Assembly: GCA_021014325.1 (NCBI GenBank)
Contig: CM037463.1
Span: 9,555,001 to 9,619,000 of the forward strand
Source of the DNA: Plazaster borealis
Taxonomy: Eukaryota > Echinodermata > Asteroidea > Forcipulatida > Labidiasteridae
DNA: 64,000 nucleotides
Direction of reading: 5' to 3'
The notes beneath the pieces were generated by a model, which saw only the letters and a list, made by a program, of their open reading frames with translations, made no database searches and was not told the DNA's origin. This document shows positions 23,801-38,800 of the stretch, piece by piece (position 1 is the first letter of the stretch; every line of letters begins with the position of its first letter). The translations under genes were made by a program, and so were the position numbers.

Positions 23801-26800
23801 CACTATATTATGACTTTAACCACTTCACGTCGAATGACGTTTTATTTGCAAATTTTTTGGACAGAAATTTGTTAATGCCCGGATCAACTTTGAAATTTCC
23901 TCACTATTTTGCTGACAGCCGGACGGCAGATGTTTATATCCACCCGGACTTTCCAGTTTGTAGCTTGTACAGGCAGGCACCTACCGTGATATGCTTTGTT
24001 TCACTCGTACAAAGAGCAACAACTGGTTCTGGAAAACATTCCTTGTAAAATCCCTTTCCAGGGGTTATTGTGTAACCCCTGATTCTAGACCCTTGTCCTA
24101 TCGATGTACAAATAAGGCATACAAGAATGGACAGGCTGCCACCATTGTTCGTCATTATATTCGGCTCAATGGGAGGCAATTCCGAGTATTTCGAGATTCA
24201 AGCATACCATGGCATATTTTCGGCCATGGCTCACGCCCAAGTTTCTGGTGAATGCCTACTCAATTTTTTCACACGACAACATCAAATCCCAGAGCTAATT
24301 ATGAGAACCTTTGTTGTCTTACCTTTGTCACTCAGGGTTTCATTGTGGCAATGATATTTTTCAAAGGAAAATGATTACTCAAGAAGCTCCAAAAAGTTCT
24401 GAAAAATATTACCGCGCTTGGGCACAGAATTTTGTTTGAAAATACAGACGTGAAGTTTGAAAAATGACAAACTTCACAAAGCCATTGTGCTTTCAATGCA
24501 TTACACAGGCATGTGATTAATATGCAAATTAAGTTCCTGATGTTCACCGAGCAATGTATTTGATGGTCTTTTGCAAGTTCCTTGTTAGCCTCTTCACTTA
24601 CCAGGAGCAAACTTGATGAAATTGATCGGTTGACGACCAAGTTTAATGCGATTTGTTTCTTGAACTTCCTCTTCACCAACTGTAAGCACAACCAGGCTGT
24701 AAACAGAAAACATTCCTCATCTAAGAGAGTATTTTTTAAGATATCCATAAAAATAAAAAAAAATTTGCTTTACCTTAAGTGATGTTTGAAGCTTTGCATG
24801 GTGTGGAGAATAAGAAGTAACTATAACTAGTAAACATGCGGGTGGAACCATGTGTAAATCTCTTTTATGGAGGAGTGGAGCAGAGTCTTCAGGAGCAGAG
24901 TAACGTCGAGACCACACTAGCGCTTTAGAGCCAACACACCTCCCAAAAGAGATTTACACATGGTTGTACCCGTAAGTTTACTAGTATATAGTTACTTCTT
25001 AAAAAATACCTTGATGAATTTTACAAATACATAACAATTTTGTTTAGCGATGTTATCTTCAAACAATCTGAACTAATGAACATGTGAGCAAATCAAGCAT
25101 GCAACTTTTCAGCTGGGTCCAATTTCACGGTTCTGCTTACTGCGGAATTCTGTGCTTACAGCACTGTGTAAAACATAGATTTCTATGGGCCGTAAGCGCA
25201 GAATTCCGCGGTAAGCAGAGCCATAATATTGGGCTCTGATCAGTTGATTTCCTCTATTTTGTATTCTTTATTTTCAGTGCCATAGAAAACTAAAAACACT
25301 GTACAAAGTTTTGTGTGCTAAAGGCAGTCTTCGCTATTTTCCCCAAAACAAAGTTGCATGTCTGAAAATTACAAATAGCCCCCAAAATCAACAATTTACC
25401 TGTTCCCCTGACTGGTCATGTGTTGGGTTACCATGCAAGTGATGTCATGCAGTGATATCATCACCACGGCAACAGGGTGTGGGAAGGTTGTGCAGAAGTG
25501 ATGAAGAGAGAAAACGAGGATACAAGAAGAATACAAAAAACAAAGCAAACTCGGAGTTAGGTGATGGGAACAAGGTTGAATACCTATTATCAACTAGGGT
25601 AAAAAATGCGTGCACAGAGGAAGAGCACCAGCCTTTCCCTCGCCCCCCTCCCAGCATAAAAAAGAAGCAAAAAAAAAAGCATCCTCATCCTACTGTAGAC
25701 AGCATGTAACAATTCTAAATAGAGACTGAAGCAGTGGGTTCTTTGTTTTGGGGGTGAGGGGGATTGGGTTGGGAGCTGCTGCGGGAGGGTTAGTTCCCAA
25801 AGCTTAGTGGTTAAGCAATAAAGGTCTGTTTGTGTTTTAAACCCTTTCAGGCACCATTTATTTTAGTGATAAATTGATCAAATGGACACTATGGTTTACT
25901 AATTTTTTGCAAATGGCGACCACCCCCCAAAAATAACCAGGTCACAAAAGTACACTCAAGAGTCCTCTTTCCCATTCTCAAAACTGTGTGGCCGTGCGAT
26001 CTTTATTTCTCGTTTTACAACTATCTTTCTGAAGAGATTTAAACCGGTCGAGCGACCGGTTGGGGCTCAAAATAATTAATAACACTTAAAACATTCTGCA
26101 GTACAAATTTAATTGGGAGTTACATGCAGACATGCATAATGTCTAAGTCAGAATCTTTAAAAACATGCTTTTTAAAAATCACTTACTGTCCGTCTTTAGC
26201 TCCTAGAATGATAATTTCTCCATTCTGACCCACGTCCATGCATGTTGCATTGATACCTTTCACCACGTACTTCCACAATGCTTTGTGTAGGCTGGCATCG
26301 TAGAGACAAACAATGCCATCATAGGCGGCTGTGAAGAAATGGTTCTTTTTGGTCGGATGCGTTGCTATGCAATGTACTTCATCATAGTGGCCCTGTTTAA
26401 ACAATCATTCATTTTTTCAAGTCTCGTTTTCTCACGTATTATACAATATGTTCACACAAAGTACAACGAACAGTAAAAGACTAGCATTACAAAAGAAAGA
26501 TACAGCACATCAGAAGATTGCAAGCAACAAATGAAGAATAAAACCATGTAGAGCATTACAAGAAAGATGTTTTTAAATATGGATAAAATTAATCAAGCCT
26601 GATTTATACGACAAACCATTACACTTAGGTACAGTGTGCATTTCTCATCAGCTTTTGACTCACCTGTGTAATTGGTGCATTGTTGATTGTAGCTCCAGTA
26701 ACCAGGGGTCCGGCACCTGTTAGAGTTATGTTAGCGCTTAGGATACAGTTCAATGTGGTGCCAATGTACATCTTGTCCTTGTATGTCTGTATAGTACGTA

Positions 26801-29800
26801 CACCCCCTTCCACATGAGGTAACTGCAAGACAGCAAACAAATTTTTGTTTTAAACCAGGAAATACAATCAAAATGCTTGGGCCACAAGACAAAAAACATA
26901 CCCTCCCCCATTTCCCTGTTCAATGTTGTTAGCAGCGCAGACCGCGCAATGAGAGCCAACATTGAACGGGGCCGGGGGCCCAACGAGATATGGCCAGGAT
27001 TGTAGCATAGACAGCTTTTATTAACAGAAGAACAGCAACAAACCTGGAGTTTTCCTGTGAAGTCTGTCCCCTTGGAACTCAGTGAATACGTCTGGATGAT
27101 CCCGTCCCGACCTCCAGATATCAAAGTATTCTTGTTGTACATCATCCAAAACACTGGACCCTGCAATTAAAATACATTGACATCACAATCAGGTAATTCC
27201 CTTGTTTTTAAAGTTTTTGGGTACCAGAATTTAAAAAGGTTTAATTTCATAGACAAATATAGTCTTTGTTCAACTAGTTCTCTCATTTGCGAGACTTGCA
27301 CGCTCTATTCCTTGTGGCGTGTCGTGGCCGAGCGGTCTAGTTCACTGGACCCAAGCTCTGGTGTTGTCAGCAGTAGAGTGTGGGTTCGAATCCTGGTCAT
27401 GACACTTGTGCCCTTGAGCAAGGCACTTAATCATAGTTGCTTCGTAAAAAAGTTGGGAAGGTAGTGTATTTTGCTCTACCAGTCAGGCTCCAAGTGGATG
27501 ATACCCATGCCTACCTCTCTACGGACTGTGAAGGGGGTAACCCTGTTTCAGCCCCAGGAGTAGGTGGCAACATGCCCCCCTGGTGACAGTTGGTTTGGGT
27601 CAACAGCCCACATCAGTTCAGTGTAGCCCTCACCTTAAAGTGGCCGTCCGGCCTAGTGATGTAAGGCGATTTCTCATAAAATAAATCAAAAATTAAAAAA
27701 TGATGTTGAAACCTTCAAAAAATATCTAAACAATTCAGTGCCTTAAGCTCCCTTGAGTACTTACATTGTGTGCATGCGTGATGGTGTGGGCAATGGTATT
27801 ACCATCTTTATGCCAGAGGTATATCGTCCCGTTAGAATCGCCTGTCAAGAGGGCGCCGTTGGGGTGAAACGTCAGGCAGATGACATACTTGGCTTTCATC
27901 TTGGTCTAAAAGATAACAAATCACATTTTTCAATCAATCATTCAATCATCAAATCAGTCAATCAATTATACTTCACTTCAAAGGTATCGTACACTTTTGG
28001 TAATGACTCAAAACAAATATTAGCATAAAAACTTACTTGGTAACAAGCAACAGAGAGCTGTTGATAGTATAAACATTGTAGGAAATGACTCCCTCTGAAG
28101 TAACATAGTTTTTGAGAAAGAGGTAATTTCTCACTCAAATAATAAAAATTTCTTGCAAAAAGTTTTTATTCCTATTTTATTCCTATCTGAAAGCGCAAAA
28201 ATTTGTACAACAAGGGTGTTTTTTCTTTCATCCTTTTCTTGCAACTTCGATGACCAATTGAGCCCAAATTTTCACAGGCTTGTTATTTTATGCATATGTT
28301 GGGATACACCAAGTGAGAACACTGGTCTTTGACAATTTCCAAACGTTTTCAGTGCCTTTAATTCAACAACTGCTTCATGACAAAGGACAGTATGGAAGAA
28401 TAGCTTCAAGATTAAGTAAGAAAATACAAGCATAATATAATTCATGATAAGCAACAGTGCTGCTTTATCCCACAATGCTCTTCTGAAAATATGCCAAGAC
28501 TAAATTTAAGACATAACATATCCGAAGTCAACATTTCAACTGAAAAAGAGGGAAATTTTGTTTAAAGAAAATTACTGCAAAGGTTCACTTTATAGGCTAA
28601 AGCTTGATTTTTTCGTGGTTACCCACAAGAAACACTGCTGGAAAATGTGCTTGGTTTATCCATGGAGGAAGAAAATACAACTCCATGGTTTATCACTATT
28701 TTCTCCTGACTCACACAGGGGATTAAGCCAACATTTTCACAGGTTTGTTATTTCATGTATTTATTTATTTACTTATTTATTATCTCAACTGGTTGGCCCA
28801 TTCAGTGGCAACCACTGGTCTCTCATGGGTCCAAGCATTTACAGAGATACAATACAAATAAAACAGAAAAATTGAACACAAGCTTAATACATTGCTATTT
28901 AAAAAAAGCTTTAAAATATGTATATATTTCATTATGTATATGGTTGTTCACACAAAACATAATTTTCTAAGACCAGTATCCATACTTGATGTGACCCAAC
29001 ATGAAATAACAAACCTGTGAAAGTTTAAGCTCAATCGGTCATTGGAGTCACAAGAAAAAAAGTGGGGAAAATCCTTAAATGTTTTCACTGTTTTCAAACA
29101 TTGAGTTTTGGACTTGCAAGATCAAAACTAATTTTTTTACTCATTTCTCAAAAACTATTGCATTTCAAGCAAAAAATATTTCAAAGGGAGTTTCCCACCA
29201 TGACCAACTTTATACCAAGTTATGCACACCCTTTAACATTACTTTAACAACACTTAAAGGTATCGTACACTTTTGGTAATTACTAAAAACAAATATTAGC
29301 ATAAAAACTTACTTGGTAACAAGCAACTGAGAGCTGTTGATGGTATAAAACATTGTAGGAAACGACTCCCTCTGAAGTAACATAGTTTTTTAGAAAGAGG
29401 TCATTTCTCACTAAAGTAATAAAAACTTCTTGCAAGAAGTTTTTATTCCTATCTGAAAGCACACAAATTTGTACAACAAGGGTGTTTTTTCTTTCATCAT
29501 TTTCTTGCAACTTCGATGACCAATTGAGCCCAAATTTTCACAGGCTTGTTATTTTATGCGTATGTTGGGATACACCAAGTGAGAACACTGGTCTTTGACA
29601 ATTTCCAAACGTGTTCAGTGCCTTTAAACCACTCATCACTGACCTCAAAGTTAGCGATCATTGTTTCTCCGATGGTGTAGGGATCCTTCTGTAGCTGCCA
29701 GAAACAAAGATGCTCTTTTCCGACACTGACGAGCTGGTTCGGGTTGGTGGGATGAAAAGCCACCTGACATACCACCTCAGTTAAAAGCTACGATTACAGA

Positions 29801-32800
29801 TAAAGCATGACATTAAACACTAAAGCAGGAGACCGAGCCAGAGCTGTGTATTTAGAGAGTTACGACATGGAGGGACCAGCTTTCTCCGGTCACGTGGTTG
29901 CTGGACGCCATTTTGTTCCAAATGCAGTACAACCCAATGGGCGGACTAGTCTGGCACCCTGTATTCGCCAATGCATTTTTTTTGAGACAAAATGGCTTGT
30001 AATCGCAAGTTGTCGCAACTCTCTCAATAGGGAGCTTTCGTTTTGGACGACGGATGGTTCTACAATGGTTGAACCTAAACGTTTTCAGCACAACGCAGAT
30101 TCACCCCAAGTACTGTTGTAGAAATTGAAGGCCGACGAAGCCTCAGAGTCGACGCATGCGCAGATAGCTTGAGGTGTCATTTTCACTTTTGCAGAACCAT
30201 CCGTCGTCCAAAACGAAAGCTCCCTATTATACGGCTCTGGACCGAGCCTTCTCCAATGCGAGCCCGGCTCTATGGAATTCACTTCCTGATAGATGCAGGA
30301 GAGCAAACTCACTTGAATCATTCAAGAAATTGTTGAAGACTCACTTGTTTTGTTGAAAGTGATTTTTTATGTTTGGGCCATGTTTGATTTTGAATTTGAT
30401 CGGTGTTGAACACATCCTAGCGCTTTGCAACCTCTGGAAAAGACGCTCTATAAATGCCAGCTTATTATTATTATTATTATTATTATTAAAGACAAAGAGC
30501 AGTACCAATATTCCAGAGAAACATTTCCTGCTTGATATAGCATAGAAGTTCAAGAAATTGCAGATGACCCCACACACTACTGTTGTTTATTTTGATTGTT
30601 GCAATCAAATTAAGCCCAATGTGAAAGATCATTTACTTCTGCCGCCCCTTCATTGTGGACCAATTTACCGGATCATGTTAATCTTTTTCCATCCCTGGCT
30701 TTTTTCAAAACTTCCAACAAGACTCACCTAATGAGGACTGCATAAACATTCCCCTTTATTGATTTGTCGCTGCGCCATGAGCATCTTGATATGGATTACG
30801 GTGAGTTAAAAATGCTCATTATTATTATTTTTATTAATCATTTTTCAGTGTTTTCATAAAAATGTGATCAAGGAAATTTAATGAAATTTTCACAGGTTGG
30901 GTGTAATAAGGTGCATTTATTGGAAACTAAAGGATTGGACTTAGTTTCCTCTTCCTATTTAATAAAGCTTATCAAATACACAAATTATCAAAACAAAAGC
31001 ACGCTGATACTTTACGGAGACAACAGAGCCAATTGCCTCCATTGCCCGTGGTCATTGCCTTGGTGCCCCTTGAAATGCTCCAATAGAAAATTTTACAACA
31101 TGCAAGGTGCCTTTTACCGAGGAGAAAACGCCTTGGTGCCCTTGCCGGGGGTTATCGTGTAATCCTCGATTCCAGCCCTTTGTTCTGTTTTGACAAATGT
31201 GGCATACAAGAATGGACAGGCTGCCACCATTGTTGAACATTATATTCGGCTCAATGGGAGGTAAGTCCGAGCGTTCTGAGATTCCAGCATACCATGGCAA
31301 ATTCTGCAGATCACGGTGAGTTGCCTACTCAAATTTCTCACAAGACAACACACAAATCCCAGAACTAATTATGAGAACCTTTGTCATCTTTCTTTTGTCA
31401 AGTCAGGGTTTCATTGTGGCAACGATGTTTTCAAAGGAAAAGGATAACTCAGGAAGCTCCAAAAAATTCAAAAAAATAATACCATGGATGGTCACATATT
31501 TTTCTTTTAAATACCGTCGTGAAGTGGTTTAAGCTTTCACTTATTTCTAACTCACCACACTGTCTGCTAGTCTCTCTCCAGACGAGCTGTGCCAAATAGA
31601 CATTGTGTGCTCATCACTGTCATCAACCGCTACTAGATAATCCTGAGAGGTAACAAATTACATTTGAAATTAATGTGACGGGTGGTCAAATAAGGCAATG
31701 GGGACACAGCAACTAAGAGTAAGTTTGAGTGCGCACATTCAGTCAACCGTGGTTGACCACTGACTAGCAACGCACATGTGCAGTAACATACTCACTCGAA
31801 CAACTTGTTTGCAAGTCTAGTCAACCATTGGTACTGTATTCAAAACTTCCGTTACCTTCCACCATTCCGCTAGTTTATCTATTTTCCACTTTTAAGTTAA
31901 TAGTAGTCATAAAACAATGTGTTTGAAGAAAATAATATATTTTGAGCGAAGCAGCAGCACTGGAAAGACGGGCTGTGTCGGGAGCGGTACCAGTGGTACC
32001 TGAGGGGTACAATTTGAGGAGGAGACCACGGGAAAATGCCTATGTCTACTAGATAGAGAGAGAGCAAAGGGCCATCTAGAAAACCACAGGGCTTGTATTG
32101 ATGACCCTAAGTAGGTGCCGATGGGCGAGTGGGTGTATTTATGATGACCCTAAGTAGGTGCCAATGGGTGAGTGGGCGTATTTAGGCAAAACTAGAAATG
32201 ATGGTTTTTGGGGTTTTTTGCTTTACGAAGAAAGCGAAATGGAAAACAATTAAAAACGGTACATTGAATGAACATGGGGAATAAGAGGATTTATTAATTC
32301 TTTCTTGCACCATTTATTTAAGTAATAAATTGATCATATGAACACATTAATTGTTTACTCGTTTCTTTTTACAAATAGTGCCCCCCAAAAAACAGATCAC
32401 AATAGCACCCTCAAGAGTCCTCTTTCACATTCTGAAAACTGTGTGGCCGTGCGGTTTGTATTTTTCATGTTACAACTATTTTTTTGAAGGGATTTAAACT
32501 GGTTGCTAGTGATCGAATGGCGCGTGAAAGAGTTGAGGTGTAGAACAGGAGGGGACAACTTGGAACTTGAGGGTCTTGAGAGAAGTCCAGAAATAATGTA
32601 TTTTCAAGTTCTCACCTCTTGCTTGGAGAAATTTAAACATAAGACGGCCTTCTCAAAGTACCCTTCCCCTGCTGTGTACAACGTCTCCAGAGTCTCAGCA
32701 CTCCATACATGAATGCAAGCCTAGAAACACAACACGATCAATTCATCAATACCAATCAGTCAAAATCAAAGTTTCAACATTTATCAATCAAACAATCACA

Positions 32801-35800
32801 ATGCAGGGCTCGAATTTGACACTGGACAGCGGGCCAGAGGCCAGAGGCCAGTGGTTTTAGCCCTGGCCAGTAAACTCATGACCTGACAAGTCCGGCAGTC
32901 TTGTATTTTTCAATTGAACAATAATACATCAATGTATAATATATATCTCTAACAGAAAGAAATGATGTTCAAATGTTGACTTTGAGTCTGGTAATACAAT
33001 TCCTTTGAGTATCAAAATATATACATTTACGCGTACATATACATTTATGTGTTAAAACTCTGTAAAAAGCTCTTTCTTATGAAGGATCTGGTCTTGTAAA
33101 ATAAATTATGGTCCAGTAAACATTTTGAGCTACAAGGTCTTGTGGACTTTTACACCAAACTTGAGCCTCGGTAATGGATCAATCAAATTATTCATTTTTG
33201 TGATTAAAAACATCCATCAAATTACCGATAACAAGGAAGACGAAAAAATATATCAATATCTAAAAACCGAAATCAATCAAACAATCTAGTGATCAATCAA
33301 TAGAATCATCAATATCAATTAATGTTCAATAACTATCAATCAAATTATTCTTGTTAATTAGACACATTATCAAATTTAATAAAAGACCGTAAATCAAATT
33401 ACCTAAAACAATGTATCAAATATAGTAATATCACCAATATTGAAAATTCAAAATCAATCATATATCCACAGTGATCCATCAAAATCAGACAATTAATCAA
33501 TATCGTTATTGCAAATAACTTATCGATCAGTCCTAAGGAATCTTTCAGTCCATGAACTAACTTTATCAAACAGGAACTTGCACAAATTTGCACATTGACC
33601 ATCAATTGGAAGTGCTCAATAACCCGAAAAACAAAAAACAGAAGAAAAAAAACAAATAAAAAAATAATTTCTCAAAGCACATGTGTTTAATGTTAACGAT
33701 AATTTTAATTAATTTTACTGAGCTTAAAAAAGACAACAACAAAAAATAATAAAAATCAAACTTCCCTGGAAATATTTTTAAGGACTGAGTCACATTATGT
33801 TGTTACTCACATCAAATGGTTGAACTTATAACGAAATACGCTGGAGAAATCTAATTTCCACTGCCCTAGATAAAGGCGCCAAAACTGACAGCCAAAATAA
33901 GGTTGGCCTCTAAAACCCAAGGCTACATCTAACTGAATTTTCCAGACGCTTGTCACACGTTTGCTCCCTACAGTCACCTTAGTTTGTTTTGCATGCTCCA
34001 GACTGCTATATTAAACAGGCTCGATTGATGATGGAATTATACATGGATGTGCAGAATAGAGTACAGCGTTTAAAATAACATAGGTAGGAATGATGACTGT
34101 ACACATACATCATGTCTGTGCTTCAAAGGTTCAAATTTGGGGTAAAAATCCACATGACCAACACCTGCACAGTTTAAAGCAAACGTATACTTTGGGTTTT
34201 TGGAACCATTCGATTGTTTTAATCTTATATAAATGTAGATAATATGCAATCAAACTAACCGGTGAACATTTTATTTCAAAAGGTGGTAGCGTTTTTGAGA
34301 TATCACCTTAAATCAGGAGCAGTTATGTCCACGCAGGAAGAATAATCCGTAATTGGAATACACAATCTGAGAAACGTATCTGACAGTAACATTTCTCAGA
34401 TTCAAATTTTTGAGGAAAAACTGATGTCTTTTTCCATAACCACAATTCTCAGTGAAAGGATTCTCGAAATGCTTTATACTATCGAAAGCTGCTGTTTTAA
34501 CATTTGAACTGTGTTAACTTGAACAAGCACTACAAAGAGCAGATATATCTCACTTGTATTATGGGTAAGTATTCTTCCATACTCAACAGAATTGAAAGAT
34601 ATTTATCAGAATGAAAATTAACATGTGAACAAAAACATAAGACCGCTGGACTGGTCTGGTCGTGAGTGTACTGGCCAGAGGCTAAAATCACTTGTGTTCG
34701 GGCCTGCGGTCCAGTGTAAATTTTTTCAATTTTGTTTCCAGTTCTAAAACAGGTTCTTCAGTGTAAGAAAATTAGGAAATATTGCTAAAATTCTTTGTTA
34801 ATGTACTAATACAAAAGAAAACTTGGCCACATTTGGTCAAGTCTAAAGTAGTTTTAAAAGAGCAAAGACTTACAGCTTGTCCAGTCTCATGCTGTCCAGC
34901 TGTTTGTCCCGTTGCCATGATAACATTACTGCTGTGAACAGCAAGACTTGGGGAAAAAAAAGAAAACAAGAATATGGATGAGATGATTATACTGATAATG
35001 ACAATCACACAACAAATTTTTACTAATCGATGGGCTTGATTTCACAGAGCACTAAGATTCATCTTTTAGATGAGTTGTCGATAGTAATTTGTATTGTGAC
35101 GTCACAATTTACTTAGCAGTTAAAGAGGAAGGGAAATGTCAACTTTAATTTTGTAATGTACTCATTTTCCAATAGTCCTCATGTGAGTGGGGAAAAATTA
35201 CAAGTCTCTAACCTCATGTTAAAATGGTGTAAATTGCCATTGTATTTGATACCCTTCCAGTTCAAAATTTGTCAACATCTAAAACATCCGATGACATAAT
35301 TCTGAGAAAAATGGGACTGTACATTTTTGTATGGGGATATTTTGGTTTATTCCTGACTTTTTCAGAGCGAAATTTGAAACATGAGGTCATTGGATTTTAA
35401 CAACTAATGGGTCTTTACATTCCAAGGAGGAATTTTTTTCGTCAGTCAAAGTTCAAATTCAAGTCCGTTTTGATTGAATATGAATGAAAGCAAATCAAAA
35501 CGTTGAACCCATCCAGGTTTTAGCGAGGTGATGCGGGTACCAAACGCATCTCCAGCCCCAGCATTCACAAACGGACACTACCAAAATTTGAATCTCCAAA
35601 ACTCGCCTAGAGGTGAGTTTTTGATCAGATTCAAATTTTTCGACATCAAATTATTGATTTCTACTCAACAGGGGCATTTCAGACAAAATAATTTTGCAGG
35701 ATGCTTACTACCTCTACCATCTTTGTAACAAGTAAGATTTCAGATACAAATTACACGTTTTTTAGGCATGATATTTGGTCCTTGAAAAAAAGTGGGAACA

Positions 35801-38800
35801 TTTTATCGAGTACAAGGGCTGACCTACATGTACGCATCGTGTAGGCTTTAAAGGCACTGTACACGTTTGGTAATTACTCAAAACAAAATAGCATAAAAAC
35901 TTATTTGGTAACGAGCAACAGAGAGCTGTTGGTACTATAAAACATTGTGAGTAAACGACTCCTTCTGAAAGGTAAAAAGGTAATTTCTCACTGAAATAAT
36001 TGAAACTGAAAAAGACTTCTGGCCAAAGTCTTTTTCAGGCATCTGAAAGCACAACAATTTGTGCAACAAGGGTGTTTTTTCTTTCATTATTTTCTTGCAA
36101 CTTCGATGACCAATTGAGCCCAACTTTTCACAGGTTTGTTATTTTTAAGCTCATGTTGAGATACACCAAGTGAGAATACTGGTCTTTGACAATTACCAAA
36201 CGTGTCCAGTGCCTTTAAATAGACTTTTCAGGCTATTTAATCACAATTTCCAGATTTTTCCAAGCGCCCCAAAAATCAGAAATCAAACAAAAGTAGGAAG
36301 AATATCATGCCTGGTTTTTTTTCCAGTGTCATTGTGACCAAAGTATGACCCTACCATTAAACAAAAATTTGATAATAAGTTTTACCTTTTGATCTCTGCC
36401 GTGTGCTGTGTGTAATGACGCTGTGTATGATCCTCGCTATTGTACAGAATGGCTACCTTTCCAATGAAGTAAACCAGAACCCCATCCTCGATCGCCCACA
36501 AGTTGCATCGGCAGTCATTGCCACGGTAACCATAGCTTTCAAATAATAATAAGAATAATAATGTTATGAGACATTTATATAGTGCATAACACAGGAGCTT
36601 CTATGCGGAACACAAAACATTGGTGCGCAGCGATGCAGGGAGGAGTCTGAGGGGGGATGTGCCCCACCCCCTCAGAAGTTGGAAATTTGAAGGCCCAATT
36701 CAAGCCATTTGGTGCACCTTTTTTGCGCTATAATATTGGTTATTATATCCGAAAAACAACTCAATTACAGCTTTGTATCAATATTATTTCTGCATATTTA
36801 ATGCTCAAGTTGGCAGATGCCACCATTGCGTCCTCCATCTCTGCATATTATGTTATGTTATAAATGTCATAACAATAATCAACAGACAAAGGAACAACAA
36901 TTTTGTTCAGTGTTTTGTTTATTATCATTCTTTTTAATTTTTGCTGACTTTTTTTTTGGGGGGGGGGGGTGGGGGGAATTTTGTTTGGTGGGCCTGGTTA
37001 CGAGCCTGGCCTGTTTGCGTCAGTAAGGATTGGCCAGCAGCACTAAGAGGATGAAAAGGAATATATTTATGCAGAAGATCAAGTTAAAAATTCAGTAGTT
37101 CAAAAATTCTATGTTAGACAGTCAGGGTACAATTTAGGTACCTGAAATTGCTAGATGAACTCCCCAAAATACAGTAAAAACCGTTTTTTCCAAAAGCCAT
37201 AAATACTGATTTTACTATGCTAGATAACAGGTATAGTCGACTCTCGTTACAACAAGGTCGCTGGGACTGGCCAACTTACCTCTTTATAACAGAAACACTG
37301 TTATAAGAGGACAGCAAAAAACAAAAACAAAACACAAAGCAGAAAGAAGATTCGAGACTTCAAAATGTACTCTTTATAAGCAGAACCTCTTTTTAACCGT
37401 GCTCTTTACCTATAATGTAAACAACATTTTAAAAAAAATTATAAAAAACAACTCTGAACTCAACTCACATCCAGTCAAGCTCCAGTGTCTGATTTGGCCC
37501 CTCAGTCGATGTCTCTTTCCCAACGTAAGCGTCAGGTTTGTAGTAAGACACTTCTTGTCCTCGGATGACAAAGGAAGCTGTTTCTCCATCTTCTTCCCTT
37601 GGGGGCGGGAGAGGTGACTCAGGATTTTCTACGGGACCTTCAGCTGAGGCTACGGCAAATTCCTCTAGGACCGGATTATTGGCTTTCTCCACTTCTGCTG
37701 GAATCATTGTCGTGAATTACTCAATTAAATTTATAACGCTAATGAAAATCTCAATATTCAACAGAACAAATGTGACGTTACAGAAGCTTCTAAAATGTTA
37801 GTACAAACTGTAAATTTGCATATTCATGAGAACTTATGTGATGTCATAGCAGCAAGGAGAGAGTAAGGAAGGCAGCTAGGAAAATGTACAACTTCATCAT
37901 TGTTTTGGGCAAACAGTTCACTGCATTTGAAGGAGTTTTATAACTCAACGCTCCGTGCAATCATCTGATAGCGCCCTCTTTTGACTCAATTTCCTCAGGA
38001 CATGTTTAAACACTCCTCACCGTATTTAATATTGCATGTTTAAACATGGCCGCGTGATCTCCTCTCAACCTATCAGAATGCATAAACTGTCCCAGGTATT
38101 TACGCATAATTGTATGAACAGTCCAAAGACATAGACATCTGCTAAATGGGAACTTACATAAGGCCAAGTAAAAATAAAAATTGTTGAGCATCCTTTTTAA
38201 GGGGGAAGGGGGTAGAGATGGGAGGGCGTTTTTTATTTATTTATTATTTGTTTTATGGATTTTTGTTGACATGGCAAAATATGAAATAAACTATAAAGAA
38301 ATCATCACAATCATTCTAAATCAGAGGGTTTGCGTGATTTTGATGTTTTTAGTTGTTTTGTTAAACCCATTTAACTCCTAGATGACATTTTCTGTAAACA
38401 TTAAAAAAAAAGAAAAACCGCAGTGTAGCCTAAGTAAATAATTGAAGATTTGTTCTTGTTTTTGCCAACATGAATAAACTTTCTTCAAACATCTTTTCCA
38501 ACCTAACTGTGCGTGCGGCGCAGAACGGAGCAACTGACTGAAAAGATCATTGAAAAGGCCGTTTTATGGGGAAAAAATAGGGTCGGGCGGGGACAATCAA
38601 CAATTTGTTTTCTTATGTGGCCTAAAACTGACAGCTAGGTCCTTGTAGTTCAATATTTCACCCTTTCACGACAACACAAGCTAGTCACAGCTGAATACCA
38701 TAAAGAATGCTCAAAAAATGACTTTTATTCGATGAAAACGAAACTACACTGAGAGAAAATGGCGCGACGTTAACAAAGATAAAAGGCCACACAAGAGGGC

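Noticed and set aside
27753..28028. 91-residue plus-strand ORF
   Set aside because: It is antisense to EML exon 17.
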